Source: Paenibacillus graminis
GTDB taxonomy: Bacteria > Bacillota > Bacilli > Paenibacillales > Paenibacillaceae
NCBI RefSeq assembly: GCF_000758705.1
Contig: NZ_CP009287.1
Span: 5,952,001-6,016,000, forward strand
DNA: 64,000 bases
Direction of reading: 5' to 3'
Shown in pieces: positions 42,628-51,563 of this stretch. Position 1 is the first letter of the stretch. Each line of letters begins with the position of its first letter. Under the pieces are notes generated by a model, which was not told where the DNA came from, did not search any database, and saw only the letters and a program-made list of their open reading frames with translations. A program made the translations under genes and the position numbers.

Positions 42628-43229
42628 ACCTCAACAGTCAATTCTGCAACTAAGGATGCGGATACCAAACGCCGTCTGTGTATGATTGCAGCCATTTGCC
42701 GTTGGCAGGATAACAGGCCGCAGGCAGAGCGCTTGCAATTTGCAGACGCACCGGAATCCTTGCGCTCTGCGCTGCTGTTTGTCCATGAACAGTTGACACA
42801 GCATAATACGGCTCTAGCCATGCCGGGCGAGGCCGGGAACCTGCCCCAGATTATCGCGGAGCTGGTCCGGCAGGCGGTGAAGCTGCGCTGCTTCGGGCTG
42901 GCTGCCGAGCTGGCCGGTCTTTTTCCGGAACACCGGACGGATTGGGCAGAAGCCTTATATGAATCGGGACCGTTGAAAGAAGCAGGGGAACTTTTAATTA
43001 CCCTGGCTGCCGATCAGCAAGCGGGGGAAAGGTTTCCTTTTATCTGGCGGAGATGCTGTTTGATAAAGGCCACTATGGCGAAGCTGCTGAATGGTTCAAG
43101 CATATGCTTGCCGGTACGCCAGGGCATGAACCCTCCCGCATCGGGCTGCCGCTAAGCTATCTCCACCTTGCCAGGCTGGAGCTGGATAGGGCCGCAGCCT
43201 CCGAGACGGCTTTTAAAATACGGAAATGA
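42628..43229 (+). pseudogene. Remnant of a TPR-type glycosyltransferase, frameshifted
   Basis: The frame opens after a stop at 42627 without a good start or ribosome site and reads TPR-like helices (LRSALLFVHEQLTQHN, AAELAGLFPEHRTDWAEALY). Near 43023 the continuation is found two bases on, in another frame (YLAEMLFDKGHYGEAAEWF), ending at TGA 43229. The switch lies at a run of five G, so loss of one G from six explains it. The N-terminal glycosyltransferase part is missing. It resembles C-terminal repeats of Paenibacillus glycosyltransferases and lies next to a glycosyltransferase cassette. Confidence 0.65.
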
Positions 43230-43456
43230 GAGGTATGCGAGAGTACGAAAAGTGTGAGAAGCAGTAGGGGTTAAGGGGCAGGAAATGCGGTAACAGCTTA
43301 AGGAGTACAACCGATTCCCAGTTCAGGCACCCTTAGATTGCAGAATGTGAAATAGACACCCATGCGCTGTGCGCCACCTTAGAGGATGCAAATATAAAAG
43401 TGAAATGAATATGTAGGATAGACTGCCAGCAAAACAGCTCCGTGGTAGCAAGCCAT
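43230..43456. other. Spacer with no recognised feature
   Basis: Purine-rich plus strand, no open frame of note and no clear hairpin. It leads into the four-box element at 43457. Confidence 0.4.
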
Positions 43457-43637
43457 AGTGGAAAAAGGGAGCTTAAATTCCTCAGAAACTAACAATCTCG
43501 AGGTTAAAATGGAAAAAGGAAACTTAATTCAGCAATTTTCCCTTATCTGGAGTAAAACAGCTCAATTAGTGTACCTTTTTCCACTTCACCTGCCAGGTTG
43601 CTTGATGCTCAAGCAAATTAGCGATACTTTCTCCACC
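43457..43637. repeat. Four-box inverted element, copy 2
   Basis: Boxes at 43457-43478 and 43508-43528 (reverse) and at 43564-43585 and 43615-43637 (forward). Same-orientation spacing is 51 and 52 bp, the inner pair spans 78 bp, and the element 181 bp. Between the forward boxes TTGCTTGA/TCAAGCAA forms a perfect 8-bp hairpin. It lies between the glycosyltransferase remnant and the convergent GT2 gene. Confidence 0.78.
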
Positions 43638-43810
43638 TAACCAGCTGGAGCAATAGAGCCCGATGGTTTGGTTCGTGCATTGAGTTGAGGCTGAAGCAGA
43701 TGGAGTGATCAAGTACCTATAACCCAATAGCGTCCGCTCAAGTTATTGAACAAGATTACTTCATCCGGGAATAAAATATTATCTCGTCCCCTGCCACTGA
43801 AATCCAACCG

Positions 43811-44566
43811 CTATTCCGGTCTGCCGAGCCCCCGCCGCTCCTGCCATTCCACGAGACGGGGATTCTCATCCAAAATGGAGGCGTACTGTTCCAGGCTGCC
43901 CCATTTCCCTTCGGGGTCCAGCTCCATGTAGCGGTCATATTTCTCACGGAGGGCTTCGGGCGGGAGTGCCCAGCCGTAGTGCTTCACGCGCAGCTCGGTC
44001 AGGAACCCCGGCAGAACGGCGTAGGATAGCGGCAGACGGGGAACATGATGATCCATTTGAGGTGTAAAATAATAATACTGCGGCAGATAACGGACCAGCG
44101 TCCGGGTATGTTTGGTATGGATATTCCAGTGTTCGTCTTCCCGATAATGCGTAGTGCCGCCCCAGAAGTCATACAGCCGGAAGGCCACCCAGTCGTACAC
44201 ATCCTGATCTATCAGGCGGCGCATTTCCTGTTTGGCCTCTTCTTCGTAGAATTCGTCGGCATCCACGGACAGCAGCCAGTCCGGTTCCGTCGACACCGCC
44301 AGTTCCCACAAGGTCCGCCGCAGCTCCCACTCCCGGTTGAACCGTGACTCTCCCAGCGTCACCAGCTTTGTAACTTTGGCAAAAGACTCGCACAGACGCG
44401 CCGTGCCATCCGTGCTGGCGTCATCCACGATGACGATATCGTCCACAAAACCGCTTAGCTCCTCCAGCACCTGTTCCAAATAGCGGCCGTTTTCATTGCG
44501 CACCTGCATCATGGCGGTCAGGCGGTTCCCGGAGGTTTTGCGCAGCGGTCTCCCCTTGTTCATCAT
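43811..44566 (-). CDS. Family 2 glycosyltransferase
   Basis: A 251-residue GT-A glycosyltransferase. The N-terminus holds MMQVRNENGRYLEQVL and VIVDDASTDGT, and the DxD-type metal site is in LLSVDADEFYE (about residues 99-109). No membrane helices, so a soluble cytoplasmic enzyme acting on a protein or lipid acceptor. Its ATG overlaps the stop of the next gene upstream by four bases, making it the last gene of a coupled three-gene cassette. The acceptor is unknown. Confidence 0.9.
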   Translation of the reverse strand: MMNKGRPLRKTSGNRLTAMMQVRNENGRYLEQVLEELSGFVDDIVIVDDASTDGTARLCESFAKVTKLVTLGESRFNREWELRRTLWELAVSTEPDWLLSVDADEFYEEEAKQEMRRLIDQDVYDWVAFRLYDFWGGTTHYREDEHWNIHTKHTRTLVRYLPQYYYFTPQMDHHVPRLPLSYAVLPGFLTELRVKHYGWALPPEALREKYDRYMELDPEGKWGSLEQYASILDENPRLVEWQERRGLGRPE

Positions 44567-45879
44567 CGGTCCTCCCCCTTTAACCGGCCTACCGCTTCCT
44601 CCAGGTCAGCCATCTCTGCGAATAATGTGCGGGCTTCCCCGCCTGCTCCTGCCACCCGCAGGAAGCTGCGGATTGCCGCATGTCTTCTGCCATGCAGCAG
44701 ATGCAGCGTACCTTCAATGACTGGCAGCTGAATGCCGCCGTATACAGGAATTTCCGTCCCGGCCAGCAGCACCGCGCTTGCGGGATGCACCGCACTGCCT
44801 GGAAGCACTGCGCCATCCGGCAGTGGAATATTTCCCGCCTCGCCGCCGTTGAGCCCCGATTCACGCTGGATCTGCAGCGCTTTGTCCCACTGAAAGGAGG
44901 TGATGTAATTTTGCAGCAGCAGCGGCTGCGCTTCGGGGCAGGACAAGTTCTCCAGAATCCGGACAGCCTCAGCGATGTCCTCGTTCACACGGTAAATTTC
45001 AGCCTGAAGCAGTTCGAATTGCCCGTTGTCCAGCCACTGCCGCATCTGCACGGCTGTCTTTCTCTCTTCCTCGGTAAACGCTGTGATCTCATACTGGGCG
45101 ACAGCAAGGTCCAGATTGCCCTTCTTCGCTTCAATTGCCGAAAAAAAACGGTAATGGGAGTGCAGGCAATCGGTATAATCATGAAGCAGCATGAGTTCAA
45201 AAGATCTTGCCAGATAACGCCCGGCGGCTTCATCTCCCAGCAAATACAAATACGTGGCAGCCAGATAATGCACCGTCGGCTGGGCAGGCAGCTTTCCGCA
45301 CGTGGATACGTAGAAATCCGCTCTCAGGCGGTGCTGTGTGAATAGCCATCCCCCTGCCCCGGGAGAAGCAGGCTGCCACAATTCTGTAAGCGCCCGGGTC
45401 CAGATGGCTTCATAGTCAGTCAAAAAAAACAGCCGGTCCCCCCGCCGGATCAGACCGCAGGACAACGGATGATCCCCGCCGAGATAAACCACCTTTGGTC
45501 TGTACAGATTCTGCTCCAGATATAACCGTTCCGAAGCTGTACCCACCAGATCTGCCCTGGCGGCGAGCAGGGCGCTGTATTTATCCCACATCGCGTTATC
45601 CTCGCCTTCGGGACACGGCTCCAGCAGTGCCACTATATATCCCGGCTTCAGAGCCAGCACATCCTGCAGCCAATAGGGCGAAGAGACAAGTATGGTATAC
45701 CCCTTGCCATCCAGAGTTTTTAATTCCGCCAGGGACACCGGGCGGACCCCGCTGCCAGCCTGCTGATCGGAGGTCATCCCGCCGGCAAAACAGACCTCTG
45801 CCCGTTCCGGCAGAAGATCCAGCAGTCTTTTATAGGGATAATCCTCCCAAGGGACATGGCTGAGAATCAAGTAATTCAT
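44563..45879 (-). CDS. Large TPR-like protein of a glycosylation cassette
   Basis: A 438-residue protein. The first ~160 residues look like a Rossmann/GT-B-like half (YLILSHVPWEDYPYKRLLDLLP, YTILVSSPYWLQDVL), the rest is helical with TPR character (NLDLAVAQYEITAFTEEE, EDIAEAVRILENL). I recognise no named family; such proteins accompany glycosyltransferases in Paenibacillus glycan clusters. It overlaps the genes on both sides by four bases, so all three are translated as a coupled set. Confidence 0.75.
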   Translation of the reverse strand: MNYLILSHVPWEDYPYKRLLDLLPERAEVCFAGGMTSDQQAGSGVRPVSLAELKTLDGKGYTILVSSPYWLQDVLALKPGYIVALLEPCPEGEDNAMWDKYSALLAARADLVGTASERLYLEQNLYRPKVVYLGGDHPLSCGLIRRGDRLFFLTDYEAIWTRALTELWQPASPGAGGWLFTQHRLRADFYVSTCGKLPAQPTVHYLAATYLYLLGDEAAGRYLARSFELMLLHDYTDCLHSHYRFFSAIEAKKGNLDLAVAQYEITAFTEEERKTAVQMRQWLDNGQFELLQAEIYRVNEDIAEAVRILENLSCPEAQPLLLQNYITSFQWDKALQIQRESGLNGGEAGNIPLPDGAVLPGSAVHPASAVLLAGTEIPVYGGIQLPVIEGTLHLLHGRRHAAIRSFLRVAGAGGEARTLFAEMADLEEAVGRLKGEDR

Positions 45880-47372
45880 AACCGGACCTCCCCGCCAGAA
45901 CGCCGGGGGAGGATGTTCGCTTCAGGCGGACCGCCTATATATCCAATCGCCAGGGAGGGCTGCGGCTCCAGTTGTAGGCCGTGACCGGATACCTTCTGTC
46001 TGGTGATACGGCCCGGGACGATTCCACTCCTGTGGGCAATCCGCTCCAGGGGCAGCTTCAGCGGGAGCAGGGGAGACAACCCCTGATGTGGTGCAGGCTC
46101 CTCCATTGCAGAAGCCGCCCGGCTGACCACGAGGTCGGCTGAACCATGCAGGACAGCTTCGGCAATCCGCTTCACATAATGACTGTCGTAATCTGCAGAA
46201 GCAGAGAGATATACTACGATCTCGCTGCCATATAAGGCGGCGACATTCTCCAGAGCATGCAGCCAGGAGTCCTCGCCTTGAACTGCAATGACCGCATCCT
46301 GCTCCCGTACCGGAAATTCCGGGAGGGCATCCCTGCGGCTGTCCCTGATCCATACCCAGCGGATGTTGCCGTAGCTCTGCTGCCCTTGCAGCCTCTTCTG
46401 GGATTCACAGGACTCTTCCGGCGTAAGCATAAGCCGCCTCTCAGAATAGACAACCGCCGTGACAAGCGGAACCGGTGCTGCTGCTGTTTTTTCCAGCGCT
46501 ATCCCTGGCCTCGGCGGCAGAACTGAAACATCTGAAGGGATCGGAAGAATCCCTTCCTCCACGTTCACAGCACTGTGGTCCAGACCCCATTTGGCCAGAT
46601 ACGCTTGAACTCCATCCTGTATAGCGTCATGTTCAGCTTTTGCATGGGCTTCCGGAAGCGGCTGCAGGGAGTGAACGTACATAGCATCGCTCAGCACCAG
46701 ACGGGCACCCCGCTGACGGGCCCGCAGGCACCAGTCGGCCACCATCAGCTGCCGCTTGACAAGCGTGGAATCGAACCCGCCGATACGCTGCAGCAGTTCC
46801 CGCGTGAAGACCAGACAGGAGCCGCACAGTACGGCGGCCTCATGCCATTCGCCCTGCCGCCGTCCCAGCGAATGGGTGACATAAGCAGACAATTCCTGTT
46901 CAGTGCCGAAATGCAGCTGCTCCCTGGCTTCACCCAGTTCAGTTGAAGAGCGGGGAGCAACCGCCTGGACGGAAGGGTCATCGACAAACGGCCACAGCAG
47001 ATTGCCAACCCAGCCCGGAGTCACCATCACACTGTCCTCAATCAGCGCGACAAAAGAGGTCCCGGCATAAGCCAACGCCTCGTTCACCCCATATTTTCCG
47101 GGTTCATAAGGAATAAAGGTTGCCCCGGGAAAAGCCTCCGCCAACGGCTTCAGCGGAAAATCCGTATCCATGGCAACCCCAATCAACGAAATCGAAGCAC
47201 CGGAGTGCTGCTGCAGAAGGTTCAGACATTCCCCGGCCCACGCGGCATAACGCAGCTCCACCACCACGGTTATGCCATCCTGCACCGGCAGCGGAAGCAA
47301 TCCTTCCCGCTCCAGGTAGCTGTATCTGCCTGCCAGACGCTCGTTCCTGACAGAATGCTTAGAATCTGACAT
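45876..47372 (-). CDS. Family 2 glycosyltransferase with degenerate second domain
   Basis: A 498-residue protein. Residues ~30-270 form a GT2 domain (ITVVVELRYAAWAGECLNLL, FVALIEDSVMVTPGW as the acidic site, and LLQRIGGFD, where family members bind the acceptor). Residues ~290-430 look like a second, degenerate GT-A fold lacking a clear DxD (VVYLSASADYD). It is the first gene of the cassette and starts with ATG behind GGAGAG. A glycan for flagellin, S-layer or spore surface is possible but unsupported. Confidence 0.85.
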   Translation of the reverse strand: MSDSKHSVRNERLAGRYSYLEREGLLPLPVQDGITVVVELRYAAWAGECLNLLQQHSGASISLIGVAMDTDFPLKPLAEAFPGATFIPYEPGKYGVNEALAYAGTSFVALIEDSVMVTPGWVGNLLWPFVDDPSVQAVAPRSSTELGEAREQLHFGTEQELSAYVTHSLGRRQGEWHEAAVLCGSCLVFTRELLQRIGGFDSTLVKRQLMVADWCLRARQRGARLVLSDAMYVHSLQPLPEAHAKAEHDAIQDGVQAYLAKWGLDHSAVNVEEGILPIPSDVSVLPPRPGIALEKTAAAPVPLVTAVVYSERRLMLTPEESCESQKRLQGQQSYGNIRWVWIRDSRRDALPEFPVREQDAVIAVQGEDSWLHALENVAALYGSEIVVYLSASADYDSHYVKRIAEAVLHGSADLVVSRAASAMEEPAPHQGLSPLLPLKLPLERIAHRSGIVPGRITRQKVSGHGLQLEPQPSLAIGYIGGPPEANILPRRSGGEVRL

Positions 47373-47555
47373 TAGGGCTCACTCTCCATTAGGTAAAAAT
47401 AATGCTACCTAAAGTGTATGAGCGGTTTGCCGCAGGTATCCCTGCCCTGTGAGATAATCTCGGCACCACTCTTTATCAGGGGATTTCCAGTCAGGAATGG
47501 TTGCAGCAGCGCCCGCTGTTCATATCCAATAAGCGGAACGAACTTGTATAAGCTT

Positions 47556-48770
47556 TCACTCGCCCCCCGCTTCAGGGGAAGAGCTGCCTGTTTCCTCCTC
47601 CGTATGGCCAGTATCCGCTGCACCTGAATCCGGAGAAGGGGTAGCCTCTCCCGGAGAATTGCCAGTTTCGGCGTTGCTGCTGTCAGGCACCGTTGTCCCC
47701 GCCTTATTCCCGTCTACGGAAGGTGCAGGAATGGCAATTCCCGGCGCGCTGCTGCCGTTGTCTCCGACAGGCTGGCCCTGGTTATCATAGTAGTACATAG
47801 GAACATCACCGACCACCATCAGATAGGAAACGGGAATTTCGGTATCCACTACCTGCGGTTCCATATCGAACGGGATAATGACGGCTACCTCGGTGACAAT
47901 ATGAATGTATACCTCCACCAGAATCATATTAATTCCGGCATCCTTCTGGCGGGTATTCAGCTCCACCTTGACCGCACCCTGTGGTTCAATCTTAATCGGC
48001 ACATCCGGACCAAAGGAAGCAATCAGCGAACTTCCCAGCGCTTGACCAAGCGGAATACGCTCCGTCTGGTTATGCAGCTCCTGCAGTGTGGACTGGATCA
48101 CTTCTGCCGCCTGTGACGTAATGCGCATATGCTCCTTATAATTGAGCATGAAGCCCGATATTTTGCCTTCCTTGTCCGTTTTCCAGTCAATCAGCGCTTC
48201 AGCGTTCCCTGTATCGGCCACCTGGGTGGTGATCGCCTTGTTGATCGATTCGGTAGCAATCTGCTTGACACGGATTTGTGCCAAATGAAGAATAGGCGGC
48301 TTCAAATGCTTCTCCACATAACGAAGGCTCTGCAGCACTGCCAGAACGAGCACCAGGCTGAGAATGAGCCAGAACCTGCCCCGTCTGCGCGGCTTCTGGC
48401 TCCGTACTGAAGAACCAGCTCCAGCCTTCTCCCCTTCACCACTGCCCGGCAGGCGCAAAAATCTCCTGCCCTTCGGCTTTCCATACCGTAAGCCCTGACC
48501 GGACAAGCGGCTGCCCGCTTTGGAAGGCTTGGCCTTGAACACCGGACTGCGTCCAGCAGGTCCCAGAATTCCTTCCTTGGATGGTTTGGCCCTGAATGCC
48601 GGGCTGCGTCCAGCAAGTACAGGGATTCCTTCCTTAGATGGTTTGGCCTTGAATGCCGGGCTGCGTCCTGCTGCTCCCGGAATGCCCCCCCAACCCAGCC
48701 TGGGCAGCCGCAGCCGTCCCAGATTGGGGACCTTTGCGCTCCGGCTCCCCCATTTTTTGATTCTGCCCAT
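47556..48770 (-). CDS. yunB: Sporulation protein YunB with long repeat-bearing N-terminus
   Basis: A 404-residue protein. Residues ~125-330 match YunB, a membrane-anchored mother-cell sporulation protein: a helix WLILSLVLVLAVLQSL, then SINKAITTQV and VIPFDMEPQVVDTEIPVSYL. The first ~120 residues are an extra basic region holding three 19-residue tandem repeats beginning AGRSPAFKAKPSKEG, encoded by 57-bp DNA repeats. The C-terminal ~70 residues are an acidic Gly/Ser/Glu-rich tail. Both ends are unlike ordinary YunB (about 250 residues). GGGAGGG precedes the ATG. Confidence 0.9.
   Translation of the reverse strand: MGRIKKWGSRSAKVPNLGRLRLPRLGWGGIPGAAGRSPAFKAKPSKEGIPVLAGRSPAFRAKPSKEGILGPAGRSPVFKAKPSKAGSRLSGQGLRYGKPKGRRFLRLPGSGEGEKAGAGSSVRSQKPRRRGRFWLILSLVLVLAVLQSLRYVEKHLKPPILHLAQIRVKQIATESINKAITTQVADTGNAEALIDWKTDKEGKISGFMLNYKEHMRITSQAAEVIQSTLQELHNQTERIPLGQALGSSLIASFGPDVPIKIEPQGAVKVELNTRQKDAGINMILVEVYIHIVTEVAVIIPFDMEPQVVDTEIPVSYLMVVGDVPMYYYDNQGQPVGDNGSSAPGIAIPAPSVDGNKAGTTVPDSSNAETGNSPGEATPSPDSGAADTGHTEEETGSSSPEAGGE
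48510..48690. repeat. 57-bp tandem repeats inside yunB
   Basis: Three consecutive imperfect copies, each encoding 19 residues that begin AGRSP-x-F-K/R-AKPSK. The DNA copies share long identical stretches such as CTTGGATGGTTTGG.., so they are recent duplications. Confidence 0.8.
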
Positions 48771-48884
48771 GCCCTCTGTCCCTCCCGACCTTCACGGAGG
48801 TCTAGCCGCCTCCGGTTACTATAGGCTATTCGGGACACGCACAAAATAACCCCCTAAAGTGGGGACCAGACTGCAGCAAAAGCA

Positions 48885-48931
48885 AAAAGAACGCAACCTC
48901 CAGCGAATGGCAGGAGGCAACGTCCTTTTTG
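48885..48931. terminator. Terminator between VTT gene and yunB
   Basis: AAAAAGAACGCAACCTCC pairs with GGAGGCAACGTCCTTTTT (few mismatches) and has T runs on both strands. It lies just past the VTT-domain gene. Confidence 0.9.
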
Positions 48932-48952
48932 TAGATAAGGACACAACATCCG

Positions 48953-49564
48953 CTATTCCATCCGGCTGCGCTTATCCTCCTGCAGATGTCCCCAGTGGAG
49001 ACGGATGAAGATTCCGATAAGAATTACAACAAACACTCCGTACCAGAGAAGGAAGCCGTTCCATTCCTCTCTGGAGACAATCAGTGTCGAGCCGATCGTT
49101 CCGAACAGCCAGATGTATGAAAGATTGCCAAGAACCGTCCCCCAAATAAATGCCGGGACCTTCATCGGCGAAACCGCCGACATGAAATTGATGATGTTGC
49201 TGGGCATGATCGGGACCGTGCGCAGCAGCACCAGTGTCCAGATGCCGTAGCGGTCCAGGTAACGCTGCCATTTGTCATAACGCTTCAGCTTGGAACGCCA
49301 TTTCCGGTCGAACCAGTCAAAAAGAAAGCGGCGGAACAGAAAATAGCTGAGCATCGCCCCAATATTACAGGCCAGCCAGCTGACAAGCATCCCTCCAATT
49401 ACATTAAATACAGATACATGCAGAACAATTAATACCGCCAAAGGGAAAAATCCGAACAGACTCTGCAGCACCGTAAGCGGGATGGTGACCAGCAGAATAT
49501 ACGGTCCGCTGAGTCCAAATAACTGCAGCAGCCAGTCGATCCAGGCATTGATGGTCTCTGTCAT
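48953..49564 (-). CDS. TVP38/TMEM64 (VTT-domain) membrane protein
   Basis: A 203-residue membrane protein of the DedA/VTT superfamily with about five helices. The conserved segments are FGFFPLAVLIV, YFLFRRFLF and the re-entrant-loop sequence LLRTVPIMPSNIINF-x-GAVSP-like. ATG at 49564 has AAAGGAGG seven bases upstream and is preferred over an earlier in-frame ATG. VTT proteins are linked to lipid scrambling or flipping; the exact role here is unknown. Confidence 0.88.
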   Translation of the reverse strand: MTETINAWIDWLLQLFGLSGPYILLVTIPLTVLQSLFGFFPLAVLIVLHVSVFNVIGGMLVSWLACNIGAMLSYFLFRRFLFDWFDRKWRSKLKRYDKWQRYLDRYGIWTLVLLRTVPIMPSNIINFMSAVSPMKVPAFIWGTVLGNLSYIWLFGTIGSTLIVSREEWNGFLLWYGVFVVILIGIFIRLHWGHLQEDKRSRME

Positions 49565-49676
49565 GGAGCAGCCTCCTTTCTTCTTCCGAAAACCACCGTC
49601 AATGCCTATTACATCCTTTTGCACATAAGAAGTGACAGCCCAGGCGAAAAAATTACAAATTCTTTATATTTCCAAG

Positions 49677-49702
49677 AAAAACACCCCTCACGGGGTGTTT
49701 AT
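49677..49702 (-). terminator. Terminator of the opuA operon
   Basis: AAACACCCC pairs with GGGGTGTTT around TCAC; the minus strand then reads TTTTTC. It lies 140 bases past opuAC. Confidence 0.88.
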
Positions 49703-49843
49703 AGAATAGATCTGCTTATAAGATGTGTGTATGAAAGGAACATGATAATCAGCGTACAGGTTACAGAATTGTAGCCTTATGTTCCTTCATCATAGCACAC
49801 ATTTTCAGCTGCTGCAAAACTCTGCAGCTCACGCAGAGTGATT

Positions 49844-50716
49844 TTATTTTATTCCGGCGAGCCAGGTGTTCACTTGATCCTCGTGTTCCGAAACCCAGTC
49901 TTTCGCTGCATCTTCAGGGGATTTGCCGCCTTGGATTTCGACCATTACCTGTTCCATATCCTCCGGCGTCCACTGGAATTGATCCAGGAAACGGTATACA
50001 TCCGGCATATCCTCCTTCAGGCCTTTGCGTACCATGGTGTGGATCTGCTCCGCCCCGCCATAGACGCCTTTGGGATCATCCAGGTACTTCAGATCCATAT
50101 TGGCAAACATCCAATGTGGCGTCCACCCGGTAACGACAATCGGCTTATTGTCTGTATAAGCTTTTTGCAGCTCCTGTGCCATCGCCGCCGAAGAGCTCTC
50201 CAGCAGTGTGTAATCGCTTAGTCCATAAGCATCGATGGCCTTCTGGCTGGCAGTCATGATGCCGGCACCCGGCTCAATTCCGATAATTTGATTGTTCAGG
50301 GACTTCGCCACACCGGCATTCTTGAGATCCTCAATGGAGCTTACATTCATATAGGAAGGGACGGCAAGCCCGGTCTTGGTCCCTTCAAGGTTGGCCCCCA
50401 GGTCCTCTATATCCTGTCCGTACTTCTCCAGATAAGAAGCATGTGTGCTCGGCAGCCAGGCGGCTGCCATGCCATCGGCACTGCCGTCGGCAATCCCGGC
50501 CCACATCGGGCCGGCATCCACCTGCAGCATTTCTACAGTAGCACCCAGCTTCGATTCAAGCACCTCTTTGACTACATTAGTGCTGGCAATTTCCGAATCC
50601 CAGGCCACATAGGCCAGCTTCACCGTTTGGTTGGCCTTGGACGAGCTGGATGAACATCCGGCGGCTACCGCTGTGAGCAATATCAGCATTAGTATTCCCC
50701 ATGATTTTTTCTTCAT
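49844..50716 (-). CDS. opuAC: Glycine betaine ABC transporter substrate-binding lipoprotein
   Basis: A 290-residue lipoprotein that binds glycine betaine (and possibly proline betaine) for osmoprotection. The lipobox is VAAGC (Cys at about residue 21), followed by a serine-rich tether. The tryptophans that cage the quaternary ammonium are expected in VAWDSEIAST, GPMWAGIADG and GWTPHWMF. The length matches Bacillus OpuAC. Third gene of opuAA-AB-AC. Confidence 0.94.
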   Translation of the reverse strand: MKKKSWGILMLILLTAVAAGCSSSSSKANQTVKLAYVAWDSEIASTNVVKEVLESKLGATVEMLQVDAGPMWAGIADGSADGMAAAWLPSTHASYLEKYGQDIEDLGANLEGTKTGLAVPSYMNVSSIEDLKNAGVAKSLNNQIIGIEPGAGIMTASQKAIDAYGLSDYTLLESSSAAMAQELQKAYTDNKPIVVTGWTPHWMFANMDLKYLDDPKGVYGGAEQIHTMVRKGLKEDMPDVYRFLDQFQWTPEDMEQVMVEIQGGKSPEDAAKDWVSEHEDQVNTWLAGIK

Positions 50717-50729
50717 ATCAATAACACTC

Positions 50730-51563
50730 CTATCCTTTTTTTGGTTTCACCAGTTTCTGAGTCAGGCGGTCAAGCAGTATCGCGATAATGACAATTGCGA
50801 TCCCCGCTTCAAAGCCCGCGCCGGTCTTGGCTTGCGACACTGCCCGGTATACATAGGCGCCAACGCCCTGCGCCCCGATCATCGACGAGATGACGACCAT
50901 GGACAGGGAGAGCATAATCGTCTGGTTAACGCCGGCCATGATTGTCGGCAGGGCAATCGGCAGCTGCAGCTTGAACAGCTTCTGGCCCGAAGTGGAGCCG
51001 AACGCATCAGCCGCTTCCACCAGCTCCGGGGATACCTGGCGGATACCCAGATTGGTCAGGCGGATGGTAGGTGGAATAGCAAAAATAATTGAAGCAATGA
51101 CACCCGGAACGACCCCGAGTGAAAAGAATGACACTGCGGGCAGCAGATAGACAAATGCCGGCATGGTCTGCATAAAGTCCAGAATCGGTGTCACTGTATT
51201 CTGGACCCCGGTGCTCTGCGCGCAGAGCACCCCAAGCGGAACGCCAATCAGCACAGCCAGCACCGAGGCCGTCAATACTAGCGCAAGTGACTGCATCGAT
51301 GGACCCCATAGACCCAGATTGTCAATCAGCAGCAGCCCGGCGAGCGCGAAGAGTGCCATACGCCATTTGCCGATCCAGTATGCCAAAGCGGTTATAATTA
51401 TAATCAACACAAGGGCTGGAAGAATAGTGAGCGCTGTTTCGATGCCGTTCACCATTCCGCCGATGACCGCATGAATGAAGTCGAATAACGGACCCAGGTA
51501 GGTGGTTAACCAGTTCTCCAGCCATTCGACTGCCTTGCCAAGCGGCAGCTTAGGAATATTCAT
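50730..51563 (-). CDS. opuAB: Glycine betaine ABC transporter permease
   Basis: A 277-residue permease of the OpuAB/ProW type with about six to seven helices. The EAA loop is VEAADAFGSTSGQ (about residues 180-192). Its ATG overlaps the TGA of opuAA by four bases; opuAC follows after 13 bases. Confidence 0.95.
   Translation of the reverse strand: MNIPKLPLGKAVEWLENWLTTYLGPLFDFIHAVIGGMVNGIETALTILPALVLIIIITALAYWIGKWRMALFALAGLLLIDNLGLWGPSMQSLALVLTASVLAVLIGVPLGVLCAQSTGVQNTVTPILDFMQTMPAFVYLLPAVSFFSLGVVPGVIASIIFAIPPTIRLTNLGIRQVSPELVEAADAFGSTSGQKLFKLQLPIALPTIMAGVNQTIMLSLSMVVISSMIGAQGVGAYVYRAVSQAKTGAGFEAGIAIVIIAILLDRLTQKLVKPKKG

Noticed and set aside
47405..47555. Minus-strand frame of ~50 codons downstream of the GT2 cassette (ESLYKFVPLIGYEQRALL...)
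   Set aside because: It looks mildly protein-like but overlaps the yunB end in another frame and has no start or clear ribosome site; not enough to call a gene.
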